Shown in pieces: positions 42,136 through 53,608 of a stretch of DNA of 64,000 bases. Origin of the DNA: Micropterix aruncella. Its lineage: Eukaryota; Arthropoda; Insecta; Lepidoptera; Micropterigidae. The stretch is taken from contig OX155961.1 in assembly GCA_944548615.1 (NCBI GenBank), positions 13,871,804 to 13,935,803 on the forward strand. Direction: 5' to 3'. The notes beneath the pieces are model-generated. The model saw nothing but the letters and a program-made list of their open reading frames with translations, was not told the origin of the DNA and did not search any database. The position numbers and the translations under genes are program-made. Each line of letters starts with the position of its first letter. Positions within the stretch are counted from its first letter, which is position 1.

Positions 42136-42479
42136 ATAACATATTAAATATCACACTATCAATTTCATTGACACGTGTCTGGCAATCAGACCCCCGCGCG
42201 CTGTCTGAATCAGCTGTTATTGATACCCACCCTGATCAAAGTCTGATTAATCTGAGATTAACTCAGGCTATTCACACACATGTTTCTCTCTAATTGACTA
42301 TAGATTTGCGACATCTGTCTGAAGGGATATAGATACGATTATAGATCTATAGGAAATTTTAAGACAGACTAATATTAAAAGCCCCACTCTCTGAATAAAA
42401 GACAACCAAAATTAAAATATGACATTTTAGAAGCGATGAGTGTCAAAAACTATGTGAACGATAGGAATAATAAAGAGTT
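42136..42479. other. Unassigned stretch
   Basis: No gene. Several CTGAATCAG / CTGATTAA-type blocks occur at 42205-42275. Confidence 0.4.
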
Positions 42480-42862
42480 ACACGACTGTCCAACAAAAAA
42501 GGAGTGTAATTTGTTCAGGGTTCATCTATGTATGTTTTCTGTTTCTTTCTTCCACCATAACTTCTAAACGCTTGAACCGATTTAAAAGTGTTTAGTATTT
42601 TTAGAATCGTTACGTCATCCCAAGTGTCACAGCGTGCCTTAACCGCCCTAACAGTATGTAGTTGTCTAAATGTCCAAATGTCAATAACCTAAAATATTTA
42701 TATCTTGTTTAGTGTTAAATGATAGCTCTGATTGAGTAGATTCCAGAAATATATGTATGTATCTATATTGATGAAGACATAAACCACAAATAATGTATTA
42801 AAAAAATGCAATAAAAAAAATATAAGTACAATAGTTCACTTTCTGTAACGGCAGTCGTGTTT
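42480..42862 (+). mobile_element. Family M copy, interrupted downstream by hAT
   Basis: Starts ACACGACTGTCCAACAAAAA and contains TTGTTCAGGGTTCATCTATG, CATAACTTCTAAACGCTTGA and TTTCTGTAACGGCAGTCGTG. Sequence shared with other copies continues to about 42897 (ATATTTGCTTGTTTCCTTTC), where a hAT remnant is inserted a few bases on. Confidence 0.8.
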
Positions 42863-42909
42863 TTTATTTTTTGTAATATATTTGCTTGTTTCCTTTCTAT
42901 ATCACAGAT

Positions 42910-43791
42910 CAGCGTTTCCCAAATATTGGGTCGCGATCCGGCACCGGGCCACGAAAATAAAATACCGGGAAGCGGCACCAACCGATTAAACCAATCAAGC
43001 TCGTAAATAATGAATCGGACTGGCACGTCAATAATTGACGCACGGTACTTTAGCTCTTATGAAGGACATTTACTAGAACTTGAGATTAATATGTAGTTTA
43101 TTTTCCTCCAATCATCAGCAACCAACCGTGGATAAAAGACATTTTCACTCAATATAGATTCCGAGACAGTATTATCATATTCAAATGTCGAAACTCTCAT
43201 GTGACACAGCACTTACAAAAAATGTTCGAGAGAATATCATTGACACATTTTTAGATATTTTGTCGTTAAGAGTACCCAGCTTTAGCAGAACAAGCTATAA
43301 CACTTCTAACGCATTTTGTCACCACCTATAAGTGAGAAGCAGGGTTTTCAATACTCGTGTTTCTAAAAAATAAATATAAATGTAATCCTGACAAGTTAAT
43401 GCCCTTTCGCGATTTTCTTCATATGTAATCTTTTAAAATGTGTAAAAAAAAATGAACACAATCTTTTTTATGTAACTATAAAAAATAGGATAAATAAATA
43501 AATAAATAGATACCAATTGAAAATAACATCTCTTCCGGCAAAATTGGAGTTCCTGGCTTAATAAAACAGCTTTAAACCTCTCACAAATAGAAGTCAACTA
43601 ATATAATTATAATGTAAAATTTAAGTTATTTTTAAAAGTTAATGCTTCAATTATTATATATACTTCTATATGGGCTATCACGTGTGTTTTATATTGCCTA
43701 TTTTTAAGCCAGAATATTAAAAAAGTAACGGGTCACTAAGGGAAAGCAAAAAAATTACCAGGCCAGAGTCAAAATAGTTTGGGAAACGCTG
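42910..43791 (+). mobile_element. hAT remnant, internally deleted
   Basis: Ends CAGCGTTTCCCAAATATTGG and, reversed from the right, CAGCGTTTCCCAAACTATTT. The left end continues GGGTCGCGATCC as in other hAT ends. No clear 8-bp duplication survives (TCACAGAT versus CAGTATAT). It contains the end of a transposase at 43197-43430. Confidence 0.78.
43197..43430 (+). pseudogene. hAT transposase C-terminal (dimerisation) remnant
   Basis: Frame one reads SCDTALTKNVRENIIDTFLD. After a frame change it continues EYPALAEQAITLLTHFVTTY, then a TGA stop inside the motif, then EAGFSILVFLKNKYKCN. This is the hAT C-terminal dimerisation region (YP.L...A...LL.F.TTYLCEAGFS). The stop replaces the expected L-C. 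Only this last part of the protein remains. Confidence 0.8.
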
Positions 43792-44039
43792 CAGTATATG
43801 TCATTTTATAAAAAGATGCTGTAAATTTATTTCATAGAGGTTTTTGTTTAGTTTTCTAAACCACTGGATTAATATAATATATTCTTTTGTCAATTAAAAT
43901 ATAGAGTTTACGAAATCTTTAATCATAGTGGGGGCTCTTTCGCTATTTTCTAAATAAGTATATCTCTCACTCTGAATAAGACCGCGACCATAAGGTGAGT
44001 TTGTGATTCGCCAGGTAAAACAATTCGACGATACCAATT
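43792..44039. other. Unassigned stretch
   Basis: Includes the continuation of family M (CAGTATATG...) after the hAT insertion; no gene. Confidence 0.4.
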
Positions 44040-44320
44040 TCAAATGTTCCGCAACCAAAATTTCGGTCTGCGGCCAGGCCTCCTCTTCCCTGCAACTTTT
44101 TCCATCATAATGAGACGCAGGAGTTCGTACCTGTTGTGCCTAAGCAGGTATACCGCTTTGCGCTGATTTACGGTCCGCCATAGCTTGCGTTTTTTGGCCG
44201 ACACGCCGAAAAATTCCTCATTGGTTACCTTCTGAATCCAAGATATCGACATCATGCGTCTGTATGTCCACATCTCGAATGCTTCTATATAAGGTGAGAG
44301 CAAGCTCTAAACAACTCACA
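44040..44320 (-). pseudogene. Endonuclease-reverse transcriptase C-terminal fragment (RTE-like)
   Basis: 87 minus-strand codons read FEMWTYRRMMSISWIQKVTN, then VNQRKAVYLLRHNRYELLRL and MEKVAGKRRPGRRPKFWL. This order (EMW..RRM..ISW...TN, QRK..YL.H..R, G.R..GR....WL) is the C-terminus of many RTE/craft-type LINE ORF2 proteins. The catalytic domain is absent. Confidence 0.72.
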
Positions 44321-45211
44321 TTTCAGAATGACTAGGGTGCTCTTAATTTGAATTAATAATGATTAGGTATGGGCCCAGTTAACTACCTAAGTAACATTTT
44401 TTGCTGTCCTAAGCCCACACTGCATACTTTAATCACAAAGACATCTATACTTACACCGAGAAGGGACGGCAAGCTAGGGTCGCTCTTACTTCATAATTAA
44501 TTTCGGGTGAAATATGAACGTTGTCCTGCTTTGCATATTTCGTAATTCGTCTGCTGTTTATGCTTTACCCGCCTCAATTTTGGGTGACTATGTTGGAAGA
44601 TGTCCAAGCCAATTAAGTCGAAATTTTCCAATTAGTTTTTGGGACTGCGCTCTAGTAATTATTTTATTAAGGTTGCAGATGGGAGTATATTACAATATTT
44701 AGCGGATTAATTATTATTTGGCGAGCAAATTGCAGACCTACTACAGCTGACACGAGGCCCAACAGATGGATCTCTGGAATTTATGGACTTCTAGGCTACG
44801 AGGAGAAGTGGCGACAGATTGAGATATATTATATGCCAAAATATTGACATATATTTACTAGTTCTGCAACGGATACTCGATCTAGCTTTTATAGAGATAC
44901 TTGCTAAAAGAAATAATCTTCAAAAATACAAATGCTGAACTGAAATCAAGATCTAATGAGGGCTTTCTGGGGGGTGGTGGGGATTTGATATCTACAAAAA
45001 GACAACATCAGGAGACATCCAAAACCTTTTAGGAAGCTTGTGTTTAATTAGCAAAGAAACAACACATTTAGACACACATAATTTACACACCCTCACATAT
45101 CTAACAATATAACTATACCTATGTAAACAAGTGTGAATTCAGCATAATATGTTATTTTTATAACATAATATTTTGTATTTTGGCTTATTTTATAATTATT
45201 TTACTACTTTT
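44321..45211. other. Unassigned DNA
   Basis: No gene. A G-rich patch (GGGGGGTGGTGGGGATTTG) lies near 44968-44986. Confidence 0.4.
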
Positions 45212-45405
45212 ATTATAATAATAATAATAATAATAAAGGCCTTTATTCGCTGACCGTATTATACAATTTTGCCTTATGTGGTAAAACAATATAATTTTTT
45301 TTTTTTTTAATCTAATTTTTAAATAAGGTATCATAATATTATTCTTCAGCAGCCAGTGTTTTGGTCAGGTTGTCCTTCGACATAGGCCTCCCCCACTACT
45401 TTTAT
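45212..45405 (-). mobile_element. LINE 3' end with (ATT)n tail, minus strand
   Basis: An (AAT)n run (45212-45235) is followed by AAAGGCCTTTATTCGCTGAC. At 45338-45405 the minus strand reads GEAYVEGQPDQNTGC then stop, a C-terminal string I associate with R1/RTE-type ORF2. It is only about 190 bp. Confidence 0.55.
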
Positions 45406-45944
45406 TACTTAATGCATTAATAAGCATTAACTACTTTTATTACTTAATGCTTATTTAGATTTTTTTATAATTATTTTGTTTGTTTTATTTTATTTTGATT
45501 TACTTTAAAATTATTATAACAATTTCTAAACATCTTTTTCATAACACTAAATTTAAAATTTAAAATAATATCATATAAAATAATCGTTTTCCTTGAAGCA
45601 GGCACTGCCTAGTTAGAAGTGACGCAAAATTATTACATTGTTGTTGAATATATGTGCCATGATGTTGTTCTTCCAAATTATTTTAACTATCCTAAAATGT
45701 CTATAATTTTGTAGAATATCTGATAAAGCTTTCAAATTGACAATTTTAGTACTCTTCACGCAAGTTTTTTTTATATCAACAGAAAAGTATAAAAAAATAA
45801 ATAATATTAAAATTATATAAATAACTACATTTTTGTAAATTAAAGATTAAAATTAAAAAATATATAATAAAAATTCATTTGTTGCAGTCATCAATATATT
45901 TTTAAAAACATGGTTAGGTAGCAACACTGGCGAACACTTAAGAT
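45406..45944. other. Unassigned very AT-rich DNA
   Basis: No gene. ACTACTTTTATTACTTAATGC is duplicated (about 45396 and 45431). Confidence 0.5.
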
Positions 45945-46045
45945 TTTACTCTTAGAAAGCTATCCATGGGAATGAAACTCACGACAGCATGTTTTCAATT
46001 GTAGAAAATTTCATTGTACGGGGTGTTAGTGTATGCATACTAATG
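45945..46045 (-). repeat. ~100-bp dispersed repeat, partner of 4170-4268
   Basis: Contains CTCTTAGAAAGCTATCCATG, GGAATGAAACTCACGACAGC and GGGGTGTTAGTGT, the reverse complement of the block at 4170-4268. Confidence 0.6.
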
Positions 46046-46380
46046 TATAATTGTAGCTTATTCATTGAAGGCGACTTTTTTACATATAATTACATAATCG
46101 CATAAATACGGAGATCGGCCGCCCGCGAGTTGCCCAACGGAAAAACCACCAATCGGTGGTATTAGCATTCCATCGATTAAAAGCTGAGTTTCGAGGTAAA
46201 CGCAGTACAGCTTGTCATAATAGCTGCGTACGATGGCCTTTTTGTTTTTAAAGATGATGAATTTGATGAAAAAAAGAGACTTTTCGTATGATGAAGTTTT
46301 GCTTAATTAGCTAAGTTTTATATTACACTGTTGCTCGAAAAGTGCAGACGTGTTTTGTTGTAATAAGAAGTAGTATAAGA

Positions 46381-46500
46381 ATGGCGACCCGGCAGCGTCA
46401 AATGAATTTGGCGCTTCTTGATTTATGTTCGGATGAAGACAGTGACAATGTGTTTGATTTAGAAGGGGTATCGCTGGCAAGTTCATATATAAACAAGTGA
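46381..46500 (+). CDS. Small acidic ORF of unknown origin
   Basis: 39 codons plus stop, starting MATRQRQMNLALLDLCSDED and continuing SDNVFDLEGVSLASS. The acidic, serine/aspartate-rich N-terminus resembles the first exon of DNA-transposon proteins, but this is only an impression. The stretch upstream (46090-46380) is comparatively GC-rich and could be a 5' UTR. The frame runs directly into a family M fragment (46490 onward), so the original 3' part may have been cut off. I do not recognise the protein. Confidence 0.3.
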   Translation: MATRQRQMNLALLDLCSDEDSDNVFDLEGVSLASSYINK

Positions 46501-46640
46501 ATATATCAAAATGAATAAAAAATACGACTGCCGTTACAAAAAGTTACATTTAAAAATATTTGAATATAAGAATTGGTTTATTTAAAGAGCATTTTATCGG
46601 TATTTATGTATATTAAATAATATTTCTTAGCTCTATTATA
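46490..46640 (-). mobile_element. Partial family M copy
   Basis: The plus strand has ATACGACTGCCGTTACA (46525-46541) preceded by AAACAAGTGAATATATC. Reverse complemented, this is the family M 3' end and its downstream ATATATTTACTTGTTT block. The rest of the unit is not clear. Confidence 0.55.
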
Positions 46641-46938
46641 ATTCTATCCAAAATATTGTAGGTAAATAGTTTAATAATTGATACTTTGATAACTTTGACA
46701 CTGTGCTACTAGGAATGGAACTAATGCTAAAGTTACTATATCCGGATTAGATAAAATTTGACATATGTTTCTAACCAATTCTGAGGAATATTCTCTGAAC
46801 TACTCGCTAATGCAACCGAGATAAGGGTTGTCGATGTCTTAATTTGTCTAATGGAATTGATCTGACATTGAGTTTGCTGCTTTAGAATTCTGTTTTCTAT
46901 ATTCACAGCCCTGGAAACATTTTCCTCCTTGTTCCAGG
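46641..46938. other. Unassigned stretch
   Basis: No gene seen. Confidence 0.4.
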
Positions 46939-47703
46939 CTAGCTGTTGCCCGCGGCTTTGCTTCGTGTAAATTTTTGAATCGATTTTTTAATTAAAGTAA
47001 GGGGGCGTTTATTTTCCTTTTTAAGACACTACCTTTAGATATATAATGCAAGACAAACCCCCCTCAGATGTTCGCTACCTATCTTGTGACATACGCGTCT
47101 TGTTTCCGCTAAACGCTGACCTTGCTGGGCCAGCAGTCGCCGCCGCCCGCTCAGTATTTCAAGGTCCTTGAACGCGTTACTAATTTCAGGATATCTCTAT
47201 AGCTATAACACCTAAAAACTTACATCGAACGGCTATCTTTAGTTTAATTTAACACCCGTCATGATGGATTATTTTCTTTTGATAAGGATTCATATTTTAA
47301 GGCTAATATCTTAAACAAACACTGCCTACTTATTTTTCTTGTTTTCTTTTACATAAAAGCAGTTATTGTAGCTTAAATATAAAAGTTATATGTATGCTGT
47401 CGACGACTTTATAATAGATCATTTTGAGGTCGATGTTTTTGTCCTATATTATTTTCACATATATCAAACTGTTTCGTCAGCGCACGCCGATTAAAACAAC
47501 TCACAAGCTCATTTTCTCCGACTTATTGTAATTTCGTATTGAAAACCAAAATTTATCACAAAAAAATATAGCCTATAGTCCTCGTTGATAATAGAGCTTT
47601 CATTCAAATCGAATGAGTAATTTCGGAAATTACCACTTACATGCTTACAAACTTACAAATATACAAACTTACAAACATTACTTGTCTATAATATTAGTAC
47701 AGA
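46939..47703 (-). mobile_element. Lep1-type Helitron, minus strand
   Basis: On the minus strand the element starts TCTGTACTAATATTATAG and ends GCCGCGGGCAACAGCTAG. Lep1-type Helitrons of Lepidoptera have a TACTAATATTATA start and a GGGCAACAGCTAG end. The 5' flank is A as expected; the 3' flank is C rather than T. 765 bp, with no Rep/helicase. Confidence 0.8.
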
Positions 47704-48054
47704 TATCCAGATATCGATATCTGCCGTGCTGCTAAAATCGTAATATAAACACCTCTCGAGCCACGCGAAATGCGTATTCTAGCGACAACAATAACGAAGG
47801 AAGCGAATGCCAAATACCACCAACACAATAATGTTTATGAAGTTGGATGCGGAGCAGACGCAATGTGATTGAGGGGCCGCTATGCAGGCAGTTTCTATTT
47901 ATTTGCCCGTCACTACGATATATCGCGCGCTTCAATTCGTAAATCTGTGTTGATAGAGATGGATAGAGATCGCCAAAGAATATGGCCCTGTCGCACGGGC
48001 GGCTTACTCGTCCCCCGTCTATATATTTGGCAAATGAACTGTCGCTATGACTGC
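47704..48054. other. Unassigned stretch
   Basis: Frames of 60-80 codons occur but match nothing I know. Confidence 0.4.
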
Positions 48055-48994
48055 TTTTTAAGCGACTTCAAAAAGAGGAGGAGTTTGTCAATTCGGTTGT
48101 ATTTTTTTTAATGTTTGATACCTTAGAACTCTGCCATTTAAGAGCCGATTTGAAAAATTCTTTTTTTTTTAATTCTTTGAAAGGCTATATGTACTTGAAG
48201 ATTGGTCCCATTTTTATCAAAATCCTGTTCTCATGATGGGATCAATGAGGAATTGAGGGAACTCCTCAAATATTAATATATGAAGTTGAAAATGTACATG
48301 TTGATTCAATTTCGAAAACAATGTATTTTTTCTATGGTAGACATGACCTGATTCTACACCCTTGGTTGGCTCCCGACGAGGGGACTGCTCAACGGTCAAC
48401 AGCACAAACACGAAATTTTCTATACTTATTCAGTTATGATAGCCCGTTCTAAGTTTCACCATGAAATGGCTTTTGCACCCAGGGTTGGCTCCAGAATAGT
48501 GGACTCCTTAACTGTCAACAGCACAGACACGAAATTTTGTATATGCCCGCAATTACGACAGCCCGTTTTTTTGTTTCACCAAGACAGGACTGCGGCACCC
48601 AGGGTTGGCTTCTAACGAGGAAACTCCTCAACGTTCAACAGCACAGACACAAAATTTTATATACGCATTCAATTATGATAGCCCAGGGTGTAGAATCAGG
48701 TCATGCTTACTATAAAAAAATGCATTGTCACCGGAATAGAACCAACATGTAAATTTTCAACTTCATATGATAACATTTGAGGAGTTCCCTCAATTCCTCA
48801 TGGATCCCATGAACAGAACAAGATTTTGATAAAATGGTACCAATTTGTAAGTGTATCCCTTCAAATAAAAAAAAAAATTCAGTAGCGGTTAATAAACGGC
48901 AGAGTTCTGAGGTAACAAACCATTTAAAAAATAAAAAAATAAAAAGATACAACTGAATTGATAACCTCCAGATTTTTTTAAAGTCGGTTAAAAA
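48055..48994. mobile_element. TIR element carrying a three-unit minisatellite
   Basis: Ends TTTTTAAGCGACTTCAAAAA and, from the right, TTTTTAACCGACTTTAAAAA. Arms of about 260 bp (48055-48315 and 48745-48994) share CTCAAATATTAATATATGAAGTTG-like and GAATTGAGGGAACTCCTCAA blocks. Between them are three units of ~120 bp (48357-48690), each with CACCCAGGGTTGGCT and TCAACAGCACAGACACGAAA. ACCGACTTCAAAAA ends are common in lepidopteran repeats. No target duplication is obvious. Confidence 0.75.
48357..48690 (+). repeat. Three tandem ~120-bp units inside the TIR element
   Basis: Unit starts near 48357, 48477 and 48598. The third is shorter because it runs into the right arm. Conserved blocks: GGTTGGCTYC, CTCAACNGTCAACAGCACA, ATTATGATAGCCC. 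Confidence 0.85.
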
Positions 48995-50084
48995 TGAACA
49001 AAATATTATAAAAAAACAGAAATCGATGATTAAATCATAAATTTGGTGAATTTCTAAGATTAATTGAGAAGGCTTCTTTAATTATTATACTCATTAGCGG
49101 ATCTGGTTGGTCAATTTAATAAATTGGACTTTTCCCTTTGGTGTCTTTCTTCCCAAGTAACATTATTTAAACTGAACGGATCCTTAATGACTGAGCGATG
49201 AAATATTCCGGCAAAATTGCCGCCTTAATTGCGTAATTAAGAGTTGAGTTTATTTGGGTAAGAATTTATAAAAATGGTAATTTAAATAGCTCTGGTAAAC
49301 TGAATTTAACGAAAAAGTCAGACGTTCAGAATCAATCGTTTTCTATCAAGGCGTTTTCTATCTATGTTGATTGATTGATTGAGCGTTTACTACTATGTTA
49401 CGAAAAGGTATTTAATTTTGAAATGTTTTGCTTAGATGGCGAATATTAATTTATTTATAAAAACATAACGCTTTTTGTTAACGCTAGATTTTACTACCCA
49501 TCAAATTGTCGTACCGGGGGCTTTAAATTAAATCGATTCTTTAGGAGTAAACTCCAAAAGATTATCTTTTAAGGTATGTCATTTGTAAATGGCTATAACA
49601 TACATATTATAAGATTATAATTTCATACTTTATTATTCGATTCGAATCGAACATACTGTCGCCATCTATCGAGCGGCCCTCGAAATACGTCAGTAAAACA
49701 GCCACCTGCCCCACATCACATCTGATATTTCTAATTGTATGTTATTTCTACTTTTGTCGTTCTAGACTCCGGCATTAGGGGTTTAAAAATGCAGCTCTCT
49801 ATCTCTGGCTTGCGTGCGTGCGAAAGAGACGCGCGTAGTCCTCGCTGCGCAATTTTCGATCCAAACTCTTTTAAAATTTCGAACTTTCCCACATTAAGGC
49901 CGTATTAACGCCTTTGTTCAGAGTATATTAAAGTTTTTTTTGCAGATATGCTCGCCGCAATACGACATTTATACCGACAGGATTGATCGCATACATAAGG
50001 TTTTGGTGGGCATCTCCGTTACCGTAAATTTGTAAATTCAACCTATGAGGAAAGACTGATATGTTTCAAACTACAGAGCCTGGA
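48995..50084. other. Unassigned DNA
   Basis: No gene or known repeat boundary recognised across about 1.1 kb. Confidence 0.4.
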
Positions 50085-50900
50085 GGTTAAACGGGCATCT
50101 AGCGGTGTCGACACAACGGGTGAATCCGTCACCCCAGGGAGTTTTAACGACACCAGGTCATTTTATCCCACGTGTAGTGAACGTGAAGGCTTTGCGGAGA
50201 AAGACGGTATACTGTCTAGCTCCACCGACGTGTCCATGGAAGTCCAACGTCTTCCCGCTAGGCACTGGGATTTCAACCCAGCGGGCCTATCTCACGCCCT
50301 CAGGAGTGCCGGATTTACGTATATAAGCTACACACGCTATATACACACACCTTAGGGCCCCCACTTTCTTGGGGGGGGGGGGGGCGGGGCAAAAAAATGT
50401 TTATATATTATATTTCCCGATTTATCGTCCTGCAGTCTGGTAACGGATTAAAAGTCGCTTGCGCGGCCTCTGCCTGATGTTTGAATTTATGTATGTTTGA
50501 TGTAATTCAGTTCGAATTTATCGTGGCCCCTGTCGCCCGTTGCCCGTCAAGGTCACATAGGATTGGGTGGCCAACAGGTCTTTTCAAAAGTAGCTGACAT
50601 CAGGTCAACAACCATCCCCGCTAGTTAGGAGACGTATAAGATTGCTTCTAGACGCCCTTCCCCCTTCGGTTATTCTCCGGGATGCACAATCGATTGGCTA
50701 ACGCCGCACGATGCGTAAGCTGCCCAGCAGCGCCCGAGGTCTTCCTCCAGAGGATCTAAATTCCTTTCCAAGCTCGTCCTCCTACTAGGAGGCCGCCGGA
50801 TGGAAGTTGAACCGTGAGTTGACCCGACATAAGATAACGAGCAGGTCATATGGCCCAAGCTGCACGGAACCGTTAGCTGCCAGGATAGACGGCCAGTATC
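50085..50900 (+). mobile_element. Family R copy F (diverged)
   Basis: Starts GACACAACGGGTGAATCCGT and GTTTTAACGACACC. The 3' half has GATGCACAATCGATTGGCTA, ACGCCGCACGATGCG and GAGGCCGCCGGATGG, ending CGTTAGCTGCC. It contains a poly-G run (50372-50388). A minus-strand 128-codon frame at 50670-51056 runs through it and is not a recognised gene. Confidence 0.65.
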
Positions 50901-51324
50901 GGGCATGGCTCTCTTGCACGATATCCTGTCTAATAAGATCGACAGTCCGTATTTGTTGACCGGTTTAATAAGCGTCCTTGTTCCCGCGCGAGTGACTAGT
51001 AATCCTTTGACCTTCGGGGCTTTAAAAGTTAAGACCAACCAGGCCAAAAGCTCCACATTTTACCGGATTATTTAATCGTCTAACGCCTCAAATATAGACA
51101 TTTATATTGTTCTGTCAAAAAGAACTGAATTTATAAAAGCAGTGAGAATTGCGCGACCCTGTGATAATTATTAACTATTTTGATTATTAATTAATAACTG
51201 TAATTATCATAACCTTTTTATTATTGTTCTATAATTTTGTTCTATGTATTTAGTTGCAATAGAAATTAACTCAGAAACATTAGTAGATAATATACAGCTT
51301 TTTTGCCCTAAATTATATAATTTC
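50901..51324. other. Unassigned stretch
   Basis: No gene seen. Confidence 0.4.
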
Positions 51325-51630
<306 letters not shown>

Positions 51631-51997
51631 TAAAAATAAAATTAGACTTATTGCGATCTATCCAAACATTTCACGCTCTAAAATGTTTTCTATAATAATT
51701 CATCACTGCCCTGTGTCTGGCGTCTGTAACGTAATTAATTTAGTCTCAACTTCTTAGTACTTAGTAAACTCGAGACGTGCTTAGAGGTATTTCTTGTTGA
51801 GTTTGTAAACTTCGTTCATCTTCGGTAATACCCATAATGGTCAAAACAGGAGGCGTCAAATAATAAAGTTTATTAATTTTATAAATAAATAATAATATTA
51901 TTAGATACTTCTTATTAATCTACAATTTGTAGACCAGTGTGAAATTAAATTTGTGGGAAGCATTACAAGGAGTTTATATTTCATCGTCATCGTCTAT
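51631..51997. other. Unassigned stretch
   Basis: No gene seen. Ends at CTAT, the target duplication of the next element. Confidence 0.45.
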
Positions 51998-53604
51998 GAA
52001 TGGCTGATTGTAAAAACGACCTCTTCGAACAAAATTTCAAAACCAACTTTTTTGTTAGTTAATGTTGTCTATGGCATGCCACATCGATTGAGCTTAAAAA
52101 CAACCTCTTACCTATACTAGAACCTACTTTTATTTGGGCATCAAATTTTCGATGAGCATAAAAACCACCTTTATCCAGGATATAGGTTGTTTTTACAGTC
52201 AATGTGTAGCAGCACTGAGTTTGTCTATGAAACGTTTAACTGGCGTTTACGTCATTAGCTGCCATTGTATCAGCTGATTTACTTTTAGACTATTGTGTCT
52301 GTGTGTTATGTTAATCCAACAAGTGGAAAAGTATCTAGTTGCATCATGCTCCATACAGGCTCAGAATGAGAAACTGAAGCGACAAGGGAAGCCTACCGAT
52401 CATTCCTGACCAAGATTTATTTTACCTTCGCCAGTTAATAGTGTCAGTATTCTATATTCATAACTTGAGGACAGGGAAAAACGTACTGTTCATATACCAT
52501 GAGGGACAGGCAAAAAAAGGGCCCGATGAGGTGTGTTCTTTTCTAATGATGTACATAAACGAGTATATATTATAGATATCAAAGTCGATAATCAGATGCT
52601 GTTCTGTGACAACTGTGTAGGTCAGAACAAAAATAACACCTCAGTACTTTTAAACATGTGCCTCGTAGACAATGGAAGTTTAAAAAAAATAGAACAAATC
52701 TTTCCTATACATGGCCACTCGTACTTACCATGCGACAGAGCCTTCGGAGTAATAAAGAGGAAATTGCGTCGCATAAATAGACTGTACACCACTCGAGAAC
52801 TTATGGAGCTGATTGTATCATCTAGTGCAAAGCCTCACTTTTTCACCATTCACCTAGTAAGCGGAGAAGACATCTCAGATATAAAAAAATGGTGGATACA
52901 GCACTATAAAAAGACAGCGCTTTCACTCGAAACCATAGATCGGCGTATTCCAAGAGACGAGAAGGTGGGTTTCCAGATCTATTTTGTTTTATCTCAAAAT
53001 TTCACCATATAAAATAAATCGAGGATGGGGAGATCCCGGTTCAAGCCCAGGAGTTCATCGATGGTGTGGTCAAGCATACATTTTTGCTAAAACAAAAACC
53101 AAATGTCATTGTTTCACTACCAAATGATCGCACATATGGGCAAAGCAAGCAATGCATCAATGCAAAAAAGATTCCTGACTTAAAAAAATGTGTGGCGTTT
53201 GTACCGGATGAAAATAAGAAGAGTTTCTGGGACGAAATACTCCTGTGGCCTACTACTAACACTGAAGAAGATGATGAATAATTGGTTGGTTTTAAAATTG
53301 CATTATGATTTCCTGAATAAATACCAGTTTATCAATAAAACACTCATGATTTTTATTTTGAGAATGCGCTTTTTTTATATTGACGGTAAAAACAACCTTT
53401 ATCCACAAATTTAAAAAATATATATAAAAATATCTACAAATATGATACGTTTGATATTTTAATACACGATCATTAAGATAAATGACTATCTAGAAAAAAA
53501 ATAATTTTCAATGTGTTCATATATTTTTTTTACACTGGACCGTTTTTATTGATTTACCAGAAGTTTCAAAAATGGATAAAGGTCGTTTTTACAATCAGGC
53601 ATTC
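51998..53604 (+). mobile_element. DNA transposon with 4-bp TSD encoding a DUF7869-type protein
   Basis: Inverted ends of about 25 bp: GAATGGCTGATTGTAAAAAC at the left, and the complement of GAATGCCTGATTGTAAAAAC at the right (one mismatch). CTAT flanks both sides (51994-51997 and 53605-53608). A motif near TAAAAACGACCTTTATCC recurs about seven times inside both ends in either orientation (52009, 52098, 52160, 52184, 53384, 53540 and 53579 regions). 1607 bp, with one gene. A 4-bp duplication excludes hAT, mariner and Harbinger; Sola-type elements have 4-bp duplications. The superfamily is not settled. Confidence 0.75.
52405..53281 (+). pseudogene. DUF7869-type putative transposase, spliced, one frameshift
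   Basis: Part 1 (52405-52570) reads PDQDLFYLRQLIVSVFYIHN and YHEGQAKKGPDEVCSFLMMY. A one-base loss near 52566 changes frame. Part 2 (to 52964) has LFCDNCVGQNKNNTSVLL, IFPIHGHSYLPCDRAFGVIK and DISDIKKWWIQHYKK. An intron at 52965-53050 (AAG/GTGGGT ... CCCAG/GAG, 86 bp) joins in phase to part 3 (53051-53281), which has EFIDGVVKHTFLLKQKPNVI and ends TEEDDE. D-x-C-x-G-Q-N-x-N and H-S-x-x-P-C-D-R-x-F are hallmarks of DUF7869 proteins, which look like RNase H-fold (DDE-like) enzymes. The N-terminal part is missing. It lies inside TIRs, which suggests a transposase; that function is inferred. The frameshift means this copy is probably dead. Confidence 0.7.
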
Positions 53605-53608
53605 CTAT

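Noticed and set aside
48357..48690. Regularly spaced repeats resembling a CRISPR array
   Set aside because: The units are ~120-bp tandem repeats without spacers, inside a TIR element of a eukaryotic genome.
50670..51056. A 128-codon minus-strand frame
   Set aside because: It overlaps family R copy F in antisense and is not conserved in other R copies.
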